Source: Magnetospirillum sp. (GTDB lineage Bacteria > Pseudomonadota > Alphaproteobacteria > Rhodospirillales > Magnetospirillaceae). Taken from it: a DNA stretch of 64,000 nt. The notes under the pieces are model-generated. The model was not told the origin of the DNA and did not search any database. It worked only from the letters and a program-made list of their open reading frames with translations. Positions 28,974-38,046 of this stretch are shown here, one piece after another; within the stretch, counting starts at the first letter, position 1, and each line of letters starts with the position of its first letter. The DNA lies in assembly GCA_024707145.1 (NCBI GenBank), contig JANQAI010000005.1, positions 1,240,001 to 1,304,000 of the forward strand. The letters are read 5' to 3'. The position numbers and the translations under genes were made by a program.

Positions 28974-30356
28974 TCAAAAATGACTTGGCGTGCGGCGGAG
29001 AAATTTTCCGCGTCCGAAGGTGCCGCAGAAACGGCCGTGTTGAGCTGCGATTTGTCCTCGGATAGTGACGACGCTGGCGCGGCCTTCGATGGGCCAGCCT
29101 TCGAACGCGCTGTAATCGACGTTCATGGATTGGGTTTTCGCGGAGATGGTGCCGCGGTGGTTGGGATCGAAGATTACGAGGTCGGCGTCGGCGCCCGGCT
29201 GGATGGTGCCTTTGCGTGGGAAGAGTCCGAAGAGTTTCGCGGCCTGCGTGCTCGCAATGTTCACGAAGGTGTGCAGATCGATTTTGCCGGTTTTGACGCC
29301 GTGCGTGTAGAGCAAGTTGACGCGTTCTTCGAGCGAGGGGATGCCGTTGGGGATTTTGGTAAAATCGTCTTTTCCCATCGGTTTCTGGTTTTCGAAATCA
29401 AACGGTGCGTGGTCGGTCGCGACGGTTTGGATAAGACCGTCGCGCAGGCCGTTCCAGAGCATCGATTGATTCCGCGCGTCGCGCAGCGGCGGCGACATGA
29501 TGTATTTCGCGCCTTCGAAATCTGGTTTTTCGGCGTAGGTTTTATCGAGCGTGAGGTATTGAATGAGCGTTTCGATGCCGACGCGCACGCCGCGCCGACG
29601 GGCGGCGATGGCTTCGTCGAGCGCTTCCTGGCAGCTCAGATGGACGATGTAGGTCGCGGTGCCGGTGAGTTCGGCGAAAGTCATCAAGTGGTGCACGCCT
29701 TCCGCTTCGACCCGAGGCGGGCGACTTTCGTGGTGCTGCGCGGGATCGGTTTTTCCAGCGGCGAGCAGTTCCTTGCACCGCTCGCTGACGAGGGTCTCGT
29801 TTTCGCAATGCGCGGTGACGATGACGCCGAGTTCCCTGGCGAGTTTGAGCGTGCGGTAGAGTTCGGTGTCGTCGATTCCGAACGCGCCTTTGTAAGCGAG
29901 GAATATTTTGAAGGAGCTGATGCCGCGTGCGACGATTTCGCGCAGTTGTTGTTCGGTGGTGTCGTCGAATTTGGTCACGCCCATGTGAAACGTGAAATCA
30001 CACGCGGATTTTCCGACGGCCTGCTTCATCCAGAGATCGAAGCTCGCGAGCGCGTCGTCGCTGCGCGCGGGACAACACATTTCGATCAGCGTGGTCGTTC
30101 CTCCGACGATCGCGGCTTTCGAACCGGTCTCGTAGGTGTCCTTCGAAAACGTTCCCATGAACGGCAGGTAAATGTGCACGTGCGGATCGATGAATCCGGG
30201 GAAAACGTAATGGCCGCGTGCGTCGATCACTTCACAACCGGCAGGGGCGGCGAGATTGCGGTCGATCCGGGTGATGGTCTCGTCCTCGCAAAAGATGTCG
30301 GCGAAGTAGCGGGAGTCGGCGGTGATGATTTCGCCGTTTTTAATAAGAAGTGACAT
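28974..30356 (-). CDS. Dihydropyrimidinase / hydantoinase
   Basis: 460 residues from ATG 30356. Binuclear metal site: His59 and His61 (FIDPHVHIYLPF), the carbamylated lysine Lys150 in SSFKIFLAYK, His in IVTAHCEN, His in YIVHLSC, and Asp in VATDHAPF. The enzyme opens the dihydropyrimidine ring to N-carbamoyl-beta-amino acid. Phenylhydantoinases share the fold, but the neighbours point to dihydropyrimidinase. The C-terminus is typical in length and ends in basic residues. It is 16 bases downstream of the four-helix-bundle gene's stop. Confidence 0.92.
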   Translation of the reverse strand: MSLLIKNGEIITADSRYFADIFCEDETITRIDRNLAAPAGCEVIDARGHYVFPGFIDPHVHIYLPFMGTFSKDTYETGSKAAIVGGTTTLIEMCCPARSDDALASFDLWMKQAVGKSACDFTFHMGVTKFDDTTEQQLREIVARGISSFKIFLAYKGAFGIDDTELYRTLKLARELGVIVTAHCENETLVSERCKELLAAGKTDPAQHHESRPPRVEAEGVHHLMTFAELTGTATYIVHLSCQEALDEAIAARRRGVRVGIETLIQYLTLDKTYAEKPDFEGAKYIMSPPLRDARNQSMLWNGLRDGLIQTVATDHAPFDFENQKPMGKDDFTKIPNGIPSLEERVNLLYTHGVKTGKIDLHTFVNIASTQAAKLFGLFPRKGTIQPGADADLVIFDPNHRGTISAKTQSMNVDYSAFEGWPIEGRASVVTIRGQIAAQHGRFCGTFGRGKFLRRTPSHF

Positions 30357-30378
30357 GGGGAATGTGATGTGTGACGAG

Positions 30379-30772
30379 TTATTGGCGTGATGTTTCGAGT
30401 TTGCGGCGCAAACCGTTCAACATGCGGCGAAGCTCTCCTAAAAAGTTGGGTGATGGGTGCCGCCTGTTGCACTGAGATGAAACTCAGTTCGGTCGAAAGG
30501 TGTATTTGCGTGTCCAACTCGGCGACTGAGCCTTCGGCATGAGAAATGAATTGGATAAATTCACCGGTTGTGTGGCGCGCTTGACCCTCGGCAATGTTCG
30601 ATGAGATGGAAACGGCGGCACGCCTCATCTGAGATATCAGCCCGAACTTTTCATCAGCCGGAAATGTTTTGGTGAGGGTGTATATTAACTTGGCGACAGA
30701 TATACCTTTTTGCCAAACCACGAGATCGCGGTATCCTTCAGCTTTAGGATTCTCGAAGGTAGGCTGTTTCAT
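30379..30772 (-). CDS. Four-helix-bundle (S23/IVS-type) protein, one-base insertion
   Basis: From ATG 30772 the chain reads MKQPTFENPKAEGYRDLVVW, then QMRRAAVSISSNIAEGQARHTTGEFIQFI. This is the signature of the S23 / four-helix-bundle family, best known from intervening sequences in 23S rRNA genes but frequent as free genes in environmental bacteria. Removing one base from the A run 30440-30444 continues it as QLLGELRRMLNGLRRKLETSRQ and a stop, giving 130 residues. Function unknown; S23 is thought to bind RNA. Its place inside a catabolic cluster is unexpected. Confidence 0.83.
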
Positions 30773-30815
30773 CTCGTCACATTCCACTCGTCACTTGTCA
30801 CACAGGCGCTTCGCC

Positions 30816-32301
30816 TCACTTTTTCCACACGTCGCCCACGTCGCCGCCGAACCAGCGGGAGCTGACGACTTTTTGCCGGGTGTAGAATTGGATGCTTTCT
30901 TTTCCTTGGATGTGCAGGTCGCCGTAGAACGAATCGTCCCAGCCGGTGAACGGAAACATCGCCATTGTCGCGGGCACGCCGACGTTGACGCCGACCATGC
31001 CGGCTTTGACACGCATCGTGAATTCGCGCGCGGTCCGACCGTTGTTTGTGAAAATTGCGGCACCATTTCCGAAGGAGGATTTGCCGGCTTGTTCGATAGC
31101 CGCATCGAGATCGTCCATACGCATGACATTCAGCACGGGGCCGAAGACTTCTTCCTTCGCGAGCGTCATGTGATTTTCCACGCCGTCGATGACGGTTGCA
31201 CCGACGTAAAAAACCTTTCGGGGCATCGGCGATTTTCACGCCGCGTCCGTCAGCGATGACTTTGGCTCCTTCTTTCTCACCGCTGGCGACCAGACTAAGC
31301 ACGCGGTCGCGATGGGCGGCGGTGATGACCGGGCCCATATCAGGCTGCGCAGCGCGGTCGGTCGGGCCGACTTTGATGGCGCTGGCGGCTTTGATGAGTT
31401 CGGGCAACACGAGATCTGCCGCTTTGCCGACTGCGATGGCGGTTGAGCCGGCCATACACCGTTCGCCCGCGCAGCCGAAGGCGGCGGTGGAGAGGTTTTC
31501 GACCGTCTTCGAAATATCTGCGTCCGGCATGACGACGATGTAGTTCTTTGCGCCGCCGTTGGCTTGGACGCGTTTGCCGTGCTTCGTGCCGGTTTCCCAA
31601 ATGTATTTCGCAATCGGCGTGGAGCCGACAAAGGAAATCGCTTTGACCTTCGGGTGCATGAGCAATGCATCGACGGCTTCGCGGCCGCCGTGGACGATGT
31701 TGAACACGCCTTTGGGCAGGCCGGCTTGTTCGAGGAGCTCGCCAAGGAGGATCGCGCTCAGCGGGACTTTCTCACTTGGTTTGAGAACGAAGGTGTTTCC
31801 GCAGGCGATCGCGGTGGGAAACATCCAGAGTGGCACCATCGCGGGAAAATTAAACGGAGTGATGCCGACGCACACGCCGAGCGGCATGTTGATCGTGTCG
31901 CAATCGACGCCACGCGCGATGTTGCGCAGCGAATCGCCGAAGAGCAGAGTGGGAATGCCGCAGGCGTATTCGACATTTTCGAGCCCGCGGAAAATCGACC
32001 CGCGCGCCTCGATGTGAGTTTTGCCGTGCTCGCGTGAGACCGTTTGGCAGAGCTTGTCGAAGTTATGTTCGATGAGCTGTCGGTATTTGAAAAACACGCG
32101 CGCCCGCTCGACCGGCGGCGTCTCGCTCCACGCCGGAAACGCGGCGTGCGCGGCTTCGACGGCGGCGTTCACTTCGGCACTACCGCCGGCGGGACATTCT
32201 GCGATGATATCGCCCGTGGAAGGATTAAAGACCGGAGTCGCGGCGATTTTGGGAGTGAACCACTCGCCGTTCACGTAATTGGGGCAGGGTGAGAGAGGCA
32301 T
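30816..32301 (-). CDS. mmsA: Methylmalonate-semialdehyde dehydrogenase (CoA-acylating), one-base insertion
   Basis: Aldehyde dehydrogenase fold. The catalytic Cys lies in FGCAGERCMAGSTAIA, the MmsA form of the active-site loop. The cofactor region reads GITPFNFPAMVPLWMFPTAIACGNTFVLKPSE. The frame breaks at the A run 31208-31213; with one base removed it continues as GFYVGATVIDGV... to DVGDVWKK, 494 residues in all. The enzyme converts malonate or methylmalonate semialdehyde to acetyl-CoA or propionyl-CoA, which completes uracil or thymine breakdown. No good ribosome site is seen before ATG 32301, where the flanking repeat of the GxxExxY cassette ends. Confidence 0.88.
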
Positions 32302-32307
32302 GTTTTG

Positions 32308-32340
32308 TTTTGAACCACAGAGGCACGGAGGCACAGAGAG
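32308..32340. repeat. Left inverted repeat of the GxxExxY cassette
   Basis: 33 bases beginning TTTTGAACCAC, with internal GAGGCAC and CACAGAG words. It matches the reverse complement of 32866-32898 at all but about four positions, all purine transitions. It lies between the stop of the GxxExxY gene (32342) and the start of mmsA (32301). Confidence 0.85.
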
Positions 32341-32341
32341 G

Positions 32342-32773
32342 CTAGTTAGGGGAAGGTGGTGTGTTGAAGGTGTCGCCGGTTACGATGCGTCGCACGCCAT
32401 CCATTAGACGGGGCACATTGAAGTTGATGAGTAATCCCAGCGGACGGTTTTCCAGCTTCAGATAGGTGAGCAACTGGGCGTGGTGAATCGGATGTAGCTC
32501 GTTCACTGCTTTGAGCTCGAGCAGCAGTTCGTTCTCCACCGCGAAGTCGATGCGGTAGCCGCAATCGAGTTTCACGCCTTTGTAAAGAAGTGGGCGGTCT
32601 TGTTGGCGCTTAAACGACAGACTCGCGAGAGTGAGTTCGTGGGCGAGCGCCTCTTCGTAGGCAGATTCTAGTAAACCGGGGCCGAGCTCTCTGTGGACTT
32701 CGATACAAAGTCCGAGAACGCGGTGGGTGAGTTCATTGAAGTATTTCTTTCGATCGATATTCTCAGGATTCAT
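32342..32773 (-). CDS. GxxExxY protein
   Basis: 143 residues from ATG 32773. Diagnostic segment HRELGPGLLESAYEEAL (G-L-L-E-S-A-Y gives the GxxExxY name). Then come YRIDFAVENELLLELKAV and HHAQLLTYLKLENRPLGLLINF, which resemble the PD-(D/E)xK nuclease-like pattern often noted in this family. Function is unknown. The family is widespread in Verrucomicrobiota, Planctomycetota and Bacteroidota. Here it is bracketed by inverted repeats that end just outside the coding region. Confidence 0.9.
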   Translation of the reverse strand: MNPENIDRKKYFNELTHRVLGLCIEVHRELGPGLLESAYEEALAHELTLASLSFKRQQDRPLLYKGVKLDCGYRIDFAVENELLLELKAVNELHPIHHAQLLTYLKLENRPLGLLINFNVPRLMDGVRRIVTGDTFNTPPSPN

Positions 32774-32865
32774 CGACGGGTCATTTGCGTGGTGATTGGC
32801 CCGTTGGAGAAAAATAAATCGAGGAACCGACAAGCGAAGTGATGAAGAACAGATCCGAACATCTG

Positions 32866-32898
32866 CTCTCCGTGTCTCTGTGCCTCCGTGGTTCAAAA
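32866..32898. repeat. Right inverted repeat of the GxxExxY cassette
   Basis: Mirror copy of 32308-32340, ending in GTGGTTCAAAA. It lies between the GxxExxY start and the stop of preA (32908), about 10 bases from the latter. Confidence 0.85.
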
Positions 32899-32907
32899 TC
32901 AAAAGGC

Positions 32908-34053
32908 TCATCCTTTCGAGAGCGCGTCGGATTGTTTCACGAAGTCGTCGCCGGTCCATTCGGCGTCGTTTTTCACGACTTTGCTCGGAGTCGCGGTGGC
33001 GGCAGCAGCGGCGGCCGCTTTCTGGGCGGCTTTGCGATCAGTCTGACGTTTCACGAGGTCGGCGTGCGTCGTGAAGTAGTCGAGGCTCCTGCCTTTGAAA
33101 TCGGCGAGGGTTTCGAATTTATGTTTCTCCATGAAGGCGAGGAGCTGTTCCTGCATGGGCTTTACGCATTCGTATCCGAATTTCATGACGCCGGTGCAGA
33201 CTTGCACGGTGTCGGCGCCGAGGAGGATGAATTGCGCGGCGTCTTCGCCCGTCTCGATGCCGCCGAGGCCGGAGAGCGAGCGGCCGGGAAATTCCTTCCG
33301 GATCATCGTGGCCAACTCCATCACCATGCGGAGCGCGATGGGTTTCACAGCTTTCGAGGAGTAACCGCCGGGCGTCGTGTAGCCTTCGACGTTGGGCTCG
33401 GGGCGGAGCGTATCGAGGTTAACGCTCATGACGCTGCGGATCGTGTTGATCGCGGCGAGGCCGGTGGCGCCTCCGCGCAAAGCAGCGCGGCCGGGTTCTT
33501 CGATGTGCGTGATGTTGGGCGTCATCTTTGCCCAGAAGGGTTTGGTCGCGGCGGATTTTACCCAGCCGCAGACTTCTTCGAGGATTTCGGGATTCTGGCC
33601 CATCGCGGCGCCCATCTTGCGTTCGGGCAGGCCGTGCGGGCAGGAGAAGTTGAGTTCGAAGGCGTCGACGCCGGCGGCTTCGCAGCGTTGGACAAGTTCG
33701 ATCCATGCGTCCTTATTGTATTCCTCCATGATGGAGGCGATGAGCGCACCGGGTGGTTGGGCGTCTTTGCATTTCTTAAACTCGTCTTCCCAGAGTTTGA
33801 AGGGGCGGTCGGAGATGAGTTCGATGTTTTCCCAGCCGATGACTTCGCCGCTTTCGGCGTGCAGTTTCGCGTAGCGCGGGGAGACGTTGGTGATTTTCGA
33901 GGCATCGAGCGAAACGGTTTTCGCGATGACGGCGCCCCAACCTTCGCGGAAGGCGCGGTTGATTACGCTGAGATTCGTGCCGGGAGGGCCGGAGCCGATG
34001 ACGAAAGGATTGGGGAGTTTCAGACCGTCAACGACCGTCGCGAGTGTGGGCAT
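32908..34053 (-). CDS. preA: NAD-dependent dihydropyrimidine dehydrogenase subunit PreA
   Basis: 381 residues from ATG 34053. Dihydroorotate-dehydrogenase-like FMN barrel: NPFVIGSGPPGTN, FELNFSCPHGLPERKMGAAMGQNP (active-site Cys in SCPHG), WAKMTPNITH and SGLGGIETGEDAAQFILLGAD. It reduces uracil or thymine to the dihydro form. Unlike E. coli PreA, no C-terminal CxxCxxC iron-sulfur motifs are visible; the tail is Ala-rich and ends DDFVKQSDALSKG. The partner flavoprotein PreT is not in the window. An in-frame ATG at 34092 would add 13 residues. Confidence 0.9.
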   Translation of the reverse strand: MPTLATVVDGLKLPNPFVIGSGPPGTNLSVINRAFREGWGAVIAKTVSLDASKITNVSPRYAKLHAESGEVIGWENIELISDRPFKLWEDEFKKCKDAQPPGALIASIMEEYNKDAWIELVQRCEAAGVDAFELNFSCPHGLPERKMGAAMGQNPEILEEVCGWVKSAATKPFWAKMTPNITHIEEPGRAALRGGATGLAAINTIRSVMSVNLDTLRPEPNVEGYTTPGGYSSKAVKPIALRMVMELATMIRKEFPGRSLSGLGGIETGEDAAQFILLGADTVQVCTGVMKFGYECVKPMQEQLLAFMEKHKFETLADFKGRSLDYFTTHADLVKRQTDRKAAQKAAAAAAATATPSKVVKNDAEWTGDDFVKQSDALSKG

Positions 34054-34430
34054 AGGGATAACACGAGTTGCATTCGGGAGACGAATCGCCACTCGGCACG
34101 AGGGAAGTCAGTCAATACTTGGCCGGCTATTCCCAGGACCGCTACGCGGACGCCTGCAGGAATTGGGTTATGTTTGGGTGGAGGAAATACAGCGAAACGC
34201 TGAGGTGTTTCCAAGCAGCAAATGTGCCACGGCGCGAGTCGCATGGGGTGAATGCGTCGAACGGTGGGGCGGAAAAAATGCAGCGAAAGTGATAAGTCGG
34301 GAGCGTGGCGAGTGGTGAATGCCTAAGCCGGCGTGAGTGTGTGCAATGAACTGAACGCATGGCGCAAGATGTCCGTGTTACCGGAGGCGCGGGCTTGAGC
34401 TACGGGCGCGTCGCGTGCAACGTCGCGCGC
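34054..34430. other. Divergent promoter region of the pyrimidine locus
   Basis: It separates preA (minus) and the amidohydrolase (plus). It presumably holds both promoters. I see no strong operator palindrome and no coding frame with family support. Confidence 0.45.
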
Positions 34431-35676
34431 ATGCCACTCGATCCGAAACGCGTTGTCGCTAAGTTGAAGGAATTGCGGACACTGACGGGAGACGAGCACG
34501 GCGCGCAACGCGTGGCGTTCACGCCGACGTGGGTGAAGGCGCGCAGTTGGCTGAAGGAAAAACTCGCAGGCTTGCCGGTGGAGACGCACGTCGACGCGGC
34601 GGGGAATTTCTGGGCTACGTTGCGCGGCGAGAGTGAATGCGCGTTGTTGATAGGCGGGCATATCGACTCTGTGCCGAATGGCGGCTGGCTGGATGGTTGC
34701 CTGAACGTGATGGCTGGCGTGGAGATTTTGCGGCGCATCAACGAGCAGTATGCGGGCCGGCCGCCAGTGACGGTGCGACTGGTGGATTGGGCGGATGAGG
34801 AAGGCGCGCGATTTGGAAAAAGTTTGTTCGGCTCCTCTGCGTGTTCGGGTGCGCTCGATATGAACGAAGCGCGCGGTTTGAGGGACAAACATGGCGTGAC
34901 GTTGCCTGACGCGTTGAAAGCGGTCGGCGTGGATTTCGAGCGAGTGAAAGACAGCGGCGCTGAACTGAAAAAATGCCGCGGCTTACATCGAACTACACAT
35001 CGAGCAGGGGCCGGTGTTGCTCGATCTGGATTTGCCGCTCGGAGCGGTGCTCGGGACGTTCGGCGTGGAGCGGCATGCGATCACGTTTTGCGGACAAGCC
35101 GCGCACTCAGGGAGCACACCGATGATTCGTCGGAAAGATGCATTTCTCGCGGCGGCGAAGATGGGCGAGGAAGTTTATCGCATCGCGGAACGCAGCGGCA
35201 ACGGCGTGTGCACAATTGGTTCGTGCACGACGAAGCCAGGCATCGTGACAAGTGTGGTGGAGGAGTGTCGTATCACGCTCGATCAGCGTCACCTTGATGC
35301 GGCGAAACTCGCGGCGATGCTCCAGGAGGCGAAGGCGGCGAGCGAGCGATTCGCGACGGAGGGGAATGTGCAGGTGAGTTGGGAAAGACTGTGGCAGATC
35401 GAACCGCGTCCCTTTCACGCCGAGCTCATTGGTCTGTGCGACGAGGCGATCCGTGAGACGGTTGGGGCTTCGCATCGGTTGCCCTCGGGACCGCTGCACG
35501 ATGCGGCGGAGATGTGCGGGGTCGGTGTGCCGACGGTGATGATGTTCGTGCAGAGTTTGCAGGGGATCAGCCACAACAAGATCGAGGACACTCGAGAAGA
35601 GCATCTGGAACTTTGCGTGGAAGCGTTCGACCGCCTCGCGACGAAAGTGATGGCGTGGGTGGGCGGTAAGGGCTGA
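34431..35676 (+). CDS. M20-family amidohydrolase (N-carbamoyl-beta-alanine amidohydrolase candidate), one-base insertion
   Basis: The two frames join when one A is removed from the run 34968-34973; the joint reads LKNAAAYIELHIEQGPVL, giving 414 residues. Metal ligands and motifs: GGHIDSVPNGGWLDGCLNVMAG, VDWADEEGARFG, HIEQGPVL and PSGPLHDAAEM. These fit the allantoate/N-carbamoyl-amino-acid amidohydrolase (HyuC/AmaB) group, and the pathway context selects beta-ureidopropionase (N-carbamoyl-beta-alanine to beta-alanine, CO2 and ammonia). ATG 34359 in frame is an alternative start. Confidence 0.85.
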
Positions 35677-35686
35677 TCCTGCTGAC

Positions 35687-36382
35687 ATGGGTGAAACGCT
35701 GGAGGGGGTATTCTCGATTCGTGGGCTGATGGGGTTGTGTCATCTGTTGGTGGATGAGAGACGCGAAGCGGTCCTTATCGATACCGGCCTGGTAGGTGAG
35801 CGGTATCAGATTCAGCGAATCTTTCGGCGGTTGAGGCTGGCGCCAAGTGCGCTCAAGGCGGTTTTGCTGACTCATGGACACTTAGACCATGTAGGAAACC
35901 TGCATTGGGTTAAGCAGTGGAGCGGGGCTAAACTGCTCGCGCATCAAAGCGAGCAAGCACACATCGACGGCACATTTGCTTACGAGGGGTCGGCCAAGTG
36001 GTGTGGCCGACTTGAGAAGCTCGGCTACCGGATGCTGAGCTATCGGCCGGTTCAGATCGACCACTTCATCGCGGAGGGTGACGAACTTCCTTGTTGGGGA
36101 GGATTGCGGGTGATGCATCTCCCAGGACACACGCGCGGACACTGCGGTTTCTACAGTTCGCGTCACGATCTGCTGTTTAGCGGCGATCTTTTCGCGAGCT
36201 ACTTCTTTAATGTGCACCAGCCACCCGCCGTCTTGAATGCGGCTCCGGAGTTGATTCCTGACAGTATGCGGCGAGTGAGAGCGTTGGCCCCGCGTCTTAT
36301 CGTGCCGCAGCACTACGATGTGTTCGATGCGCGACTGCATGCAAAGCGCTTCGAGCAACTTTGCCGCCGTGTGCTCGATTAG
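35687..36382 (+). CDS. MBL-fold metallo-hydrolase
   Basis: 231 residues starting 10 bases after the amidohydrolase. Metal motif THGHLDHVGN (HxHxDH), then LPGHTRGHCGFY and FSGDLFASYF (Asp ligand), and a C-terminal His in VPQHYDVF. The beta-lactamase fold is clear, but the substrate is not. Possible roles include thioesterase, glyoxalase II-like or lactonase. Cotranscription with the amidohydrolase is likely from the short gap. Confidence 0.85.
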   Translation: MGETLEGVFSIRGLMGLCHLLVDERREAVLIDTGLVGERYQIQRIFRRLRLAPSALKAVLLTHGHLDHVGNLHWVKQWSGAKLLAHQSEQAHIDGTFAYEGSAKWCGRLEKLGYRMLSYRPVQIDHFIAEGDELPCWGGLRVMHLPGHTRGHCGFYSSRHDLLFSGDLFASYFFNVHQPPAVLNAAPELIPDSMRRVRALAPRLIVPQHYDVFDARLHAKRFEQLCRRVLD

Positions 36383-36397
36383 AAATTTCGAATGCGC

Positions 36398-37806
36398 TCA
36401 CACCGTCTTCGAAAACCGTTGGTTCACTTTGTTCAGGTATGCGTCGAAACGCATGGCGATGATGCGGCGGAATAGTTCGCCCACGGGAGTGATATCGAAT
36501 CCGTCGCGGTCGCGCTGAAGAAGGCCGTCGGCTTCCAAGTCGTCGAGCGACGCGATTTCCGCGGCGTAGTAGCTTGCAATGTCGATGCCGAGTTCTTCCG
36601 TGATGTCGCGATAGCTGACGCGTGACCGACACATGATAGCCATGATGAGCGTGCGCCGACGGCGGTCTTCATCGGTGAGCAGGCAGCCGCGTTCGATGGG
36701 CAGGGTCCCCGCAGTCACGGCCTGACGGTAGGCGTCGATATCCTTGTGATTTTGGCGGAAGGAGCCGTCGGTTTGGGAAATCGAAGACAGGCCGAATCCG
36801 TAGAGCGAAGCGCCGGCGCGGGTGGTGTAACCCTGGAAGTTGCGTGTGAGCGTGCCTTCGCGGTGCGCGACGGCGAGTTCGTCGTCAGGACGCGCAAAGT
36901 GGTCCATGCCGATATGTTCGTAGCTGGCATCAGACAGCGCGCGGGTCGCCTCCGCGAGCATGTTGAGCTTTGCCGCGGTGGTCGGGAGTTGGTCGCGCGT
37001 GTCGAAGATTTTTTGCGCGGGTTTCAGCCAGGGCACGTGCGCGTAACTAAAGACCGCGAGACGATCGGGATTCAGCGTGATGACATCGGCGATGGTTTGC
37101 GCGAACGAGGCTTCGGTTTGCAGCGGCAGGCCGTAGATGAGATCGACGCTGACGGATTGGTAGCCGGCGGCGCGGAGCCACGTGATGGCTTGGGGAGGTT
37201 TTTTCAAGAGGTTGCCAGCGGTGGATGGCGAGTTGCACGCGCGGATCCGTGTCCTGCACGCCAAGCGAGGCGCGATTGCAACCGAGGCGACGGTAGGCGA
37301 GCACGTGTTCCTCGGTGAGGTGGCGGGGATCGATTTCGACGGAAATTTCCGCTTCCGGGGCCAAGTTGAATGTGCGGCGGATAATCTCGTCGAGTCGGTC
37401 GATTTCCGCGGGCGGAAGAAACGTGGGCGTGCCGCCGCCGAAATGGAGTTGCGTGACGGGCCGGAGTGAGATCGAGGTGCGGAGCGGTGAGCTCGATTTC
37501 ACGGATTAACAAATCGACGTATTCCCCGGCGACGCTGTGTTGGCGCGTGATGATGTTATTGCAGCCGCAATACCAGCAGAGGCTTTCGCAGAACGGGATG
37601 TGGAAATAGAGGGAAAGCGGACGTGGGTTCGCGCGGATTTGGTTGTCGTGGGCGATTTCCTTGAGGAGCGCCTCGCGACAGATTTTGTCGGAGAACTGCG
37701 GTGCCGTGGGATACGATGTGTAGCGCGGGCCGGGAATGTTGTATTTCCGGACCAGCTCAAGCTTCGGCAGTGAAGCCGTGGGAATGGACTGACTCAACGA
37801 CACCAT
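36398..37806 (-). CDS. hemN: Oxygen-independent coproporphyrinogen III oxidase HemN, two frameshifts
   Basis: Radical-SAM enzyme of anaerobic heme synthesis. The cluster motif is HIPFCESLCWYCGCNN (Cys73, 77, 80 plus the Cys that HemN has next), preceded by the HemN-type YNIPGPRYTSYPTAPQF. Later segments (LHFGGGTPTFL, SVEIDPRHLTEEHV, GVQDTDPRVQ, IYGLPLQTEASF, GMDHFARPDDEL, RNFQGYTT) fall in three frames. One break is the T run 37199-37204 (one base too many); the other lies near 37458-37465. Repaired length is about 469 residues, close to the family norm. Confidence 0.9.
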
Positions 37807-38046
37807 AATGCGTGGAGCTTAGCGCGCGCGCCGCATCCGGGCTGCGCGTTTATTGCGCTTCTTTTGGCAATCGTTGCCGCGCAGGGCGAAGTCTCCGTGA
37901 GGTCTTCTTGCTGCGCGCACTGCTGAAAGGAGGATTCCCTTAACCACACGCCAGTGACCCGTGACCCGTGGGAGTGCCACGGACGCGCCGGCTCCTCATC
38001 ACTGATCACTCGTCACTCGTATCTCTCGCCGCCTTCCCACGCGTCC

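Noticed and set aside
24806..35676. Horizontal transfer of a pyrimidine island into an alphaproteobacterium next to a tRNA
   Set aside because: The tRNA fragment and the catabolic genes are on opposite sides of the adapter, so their closeness is artificial.
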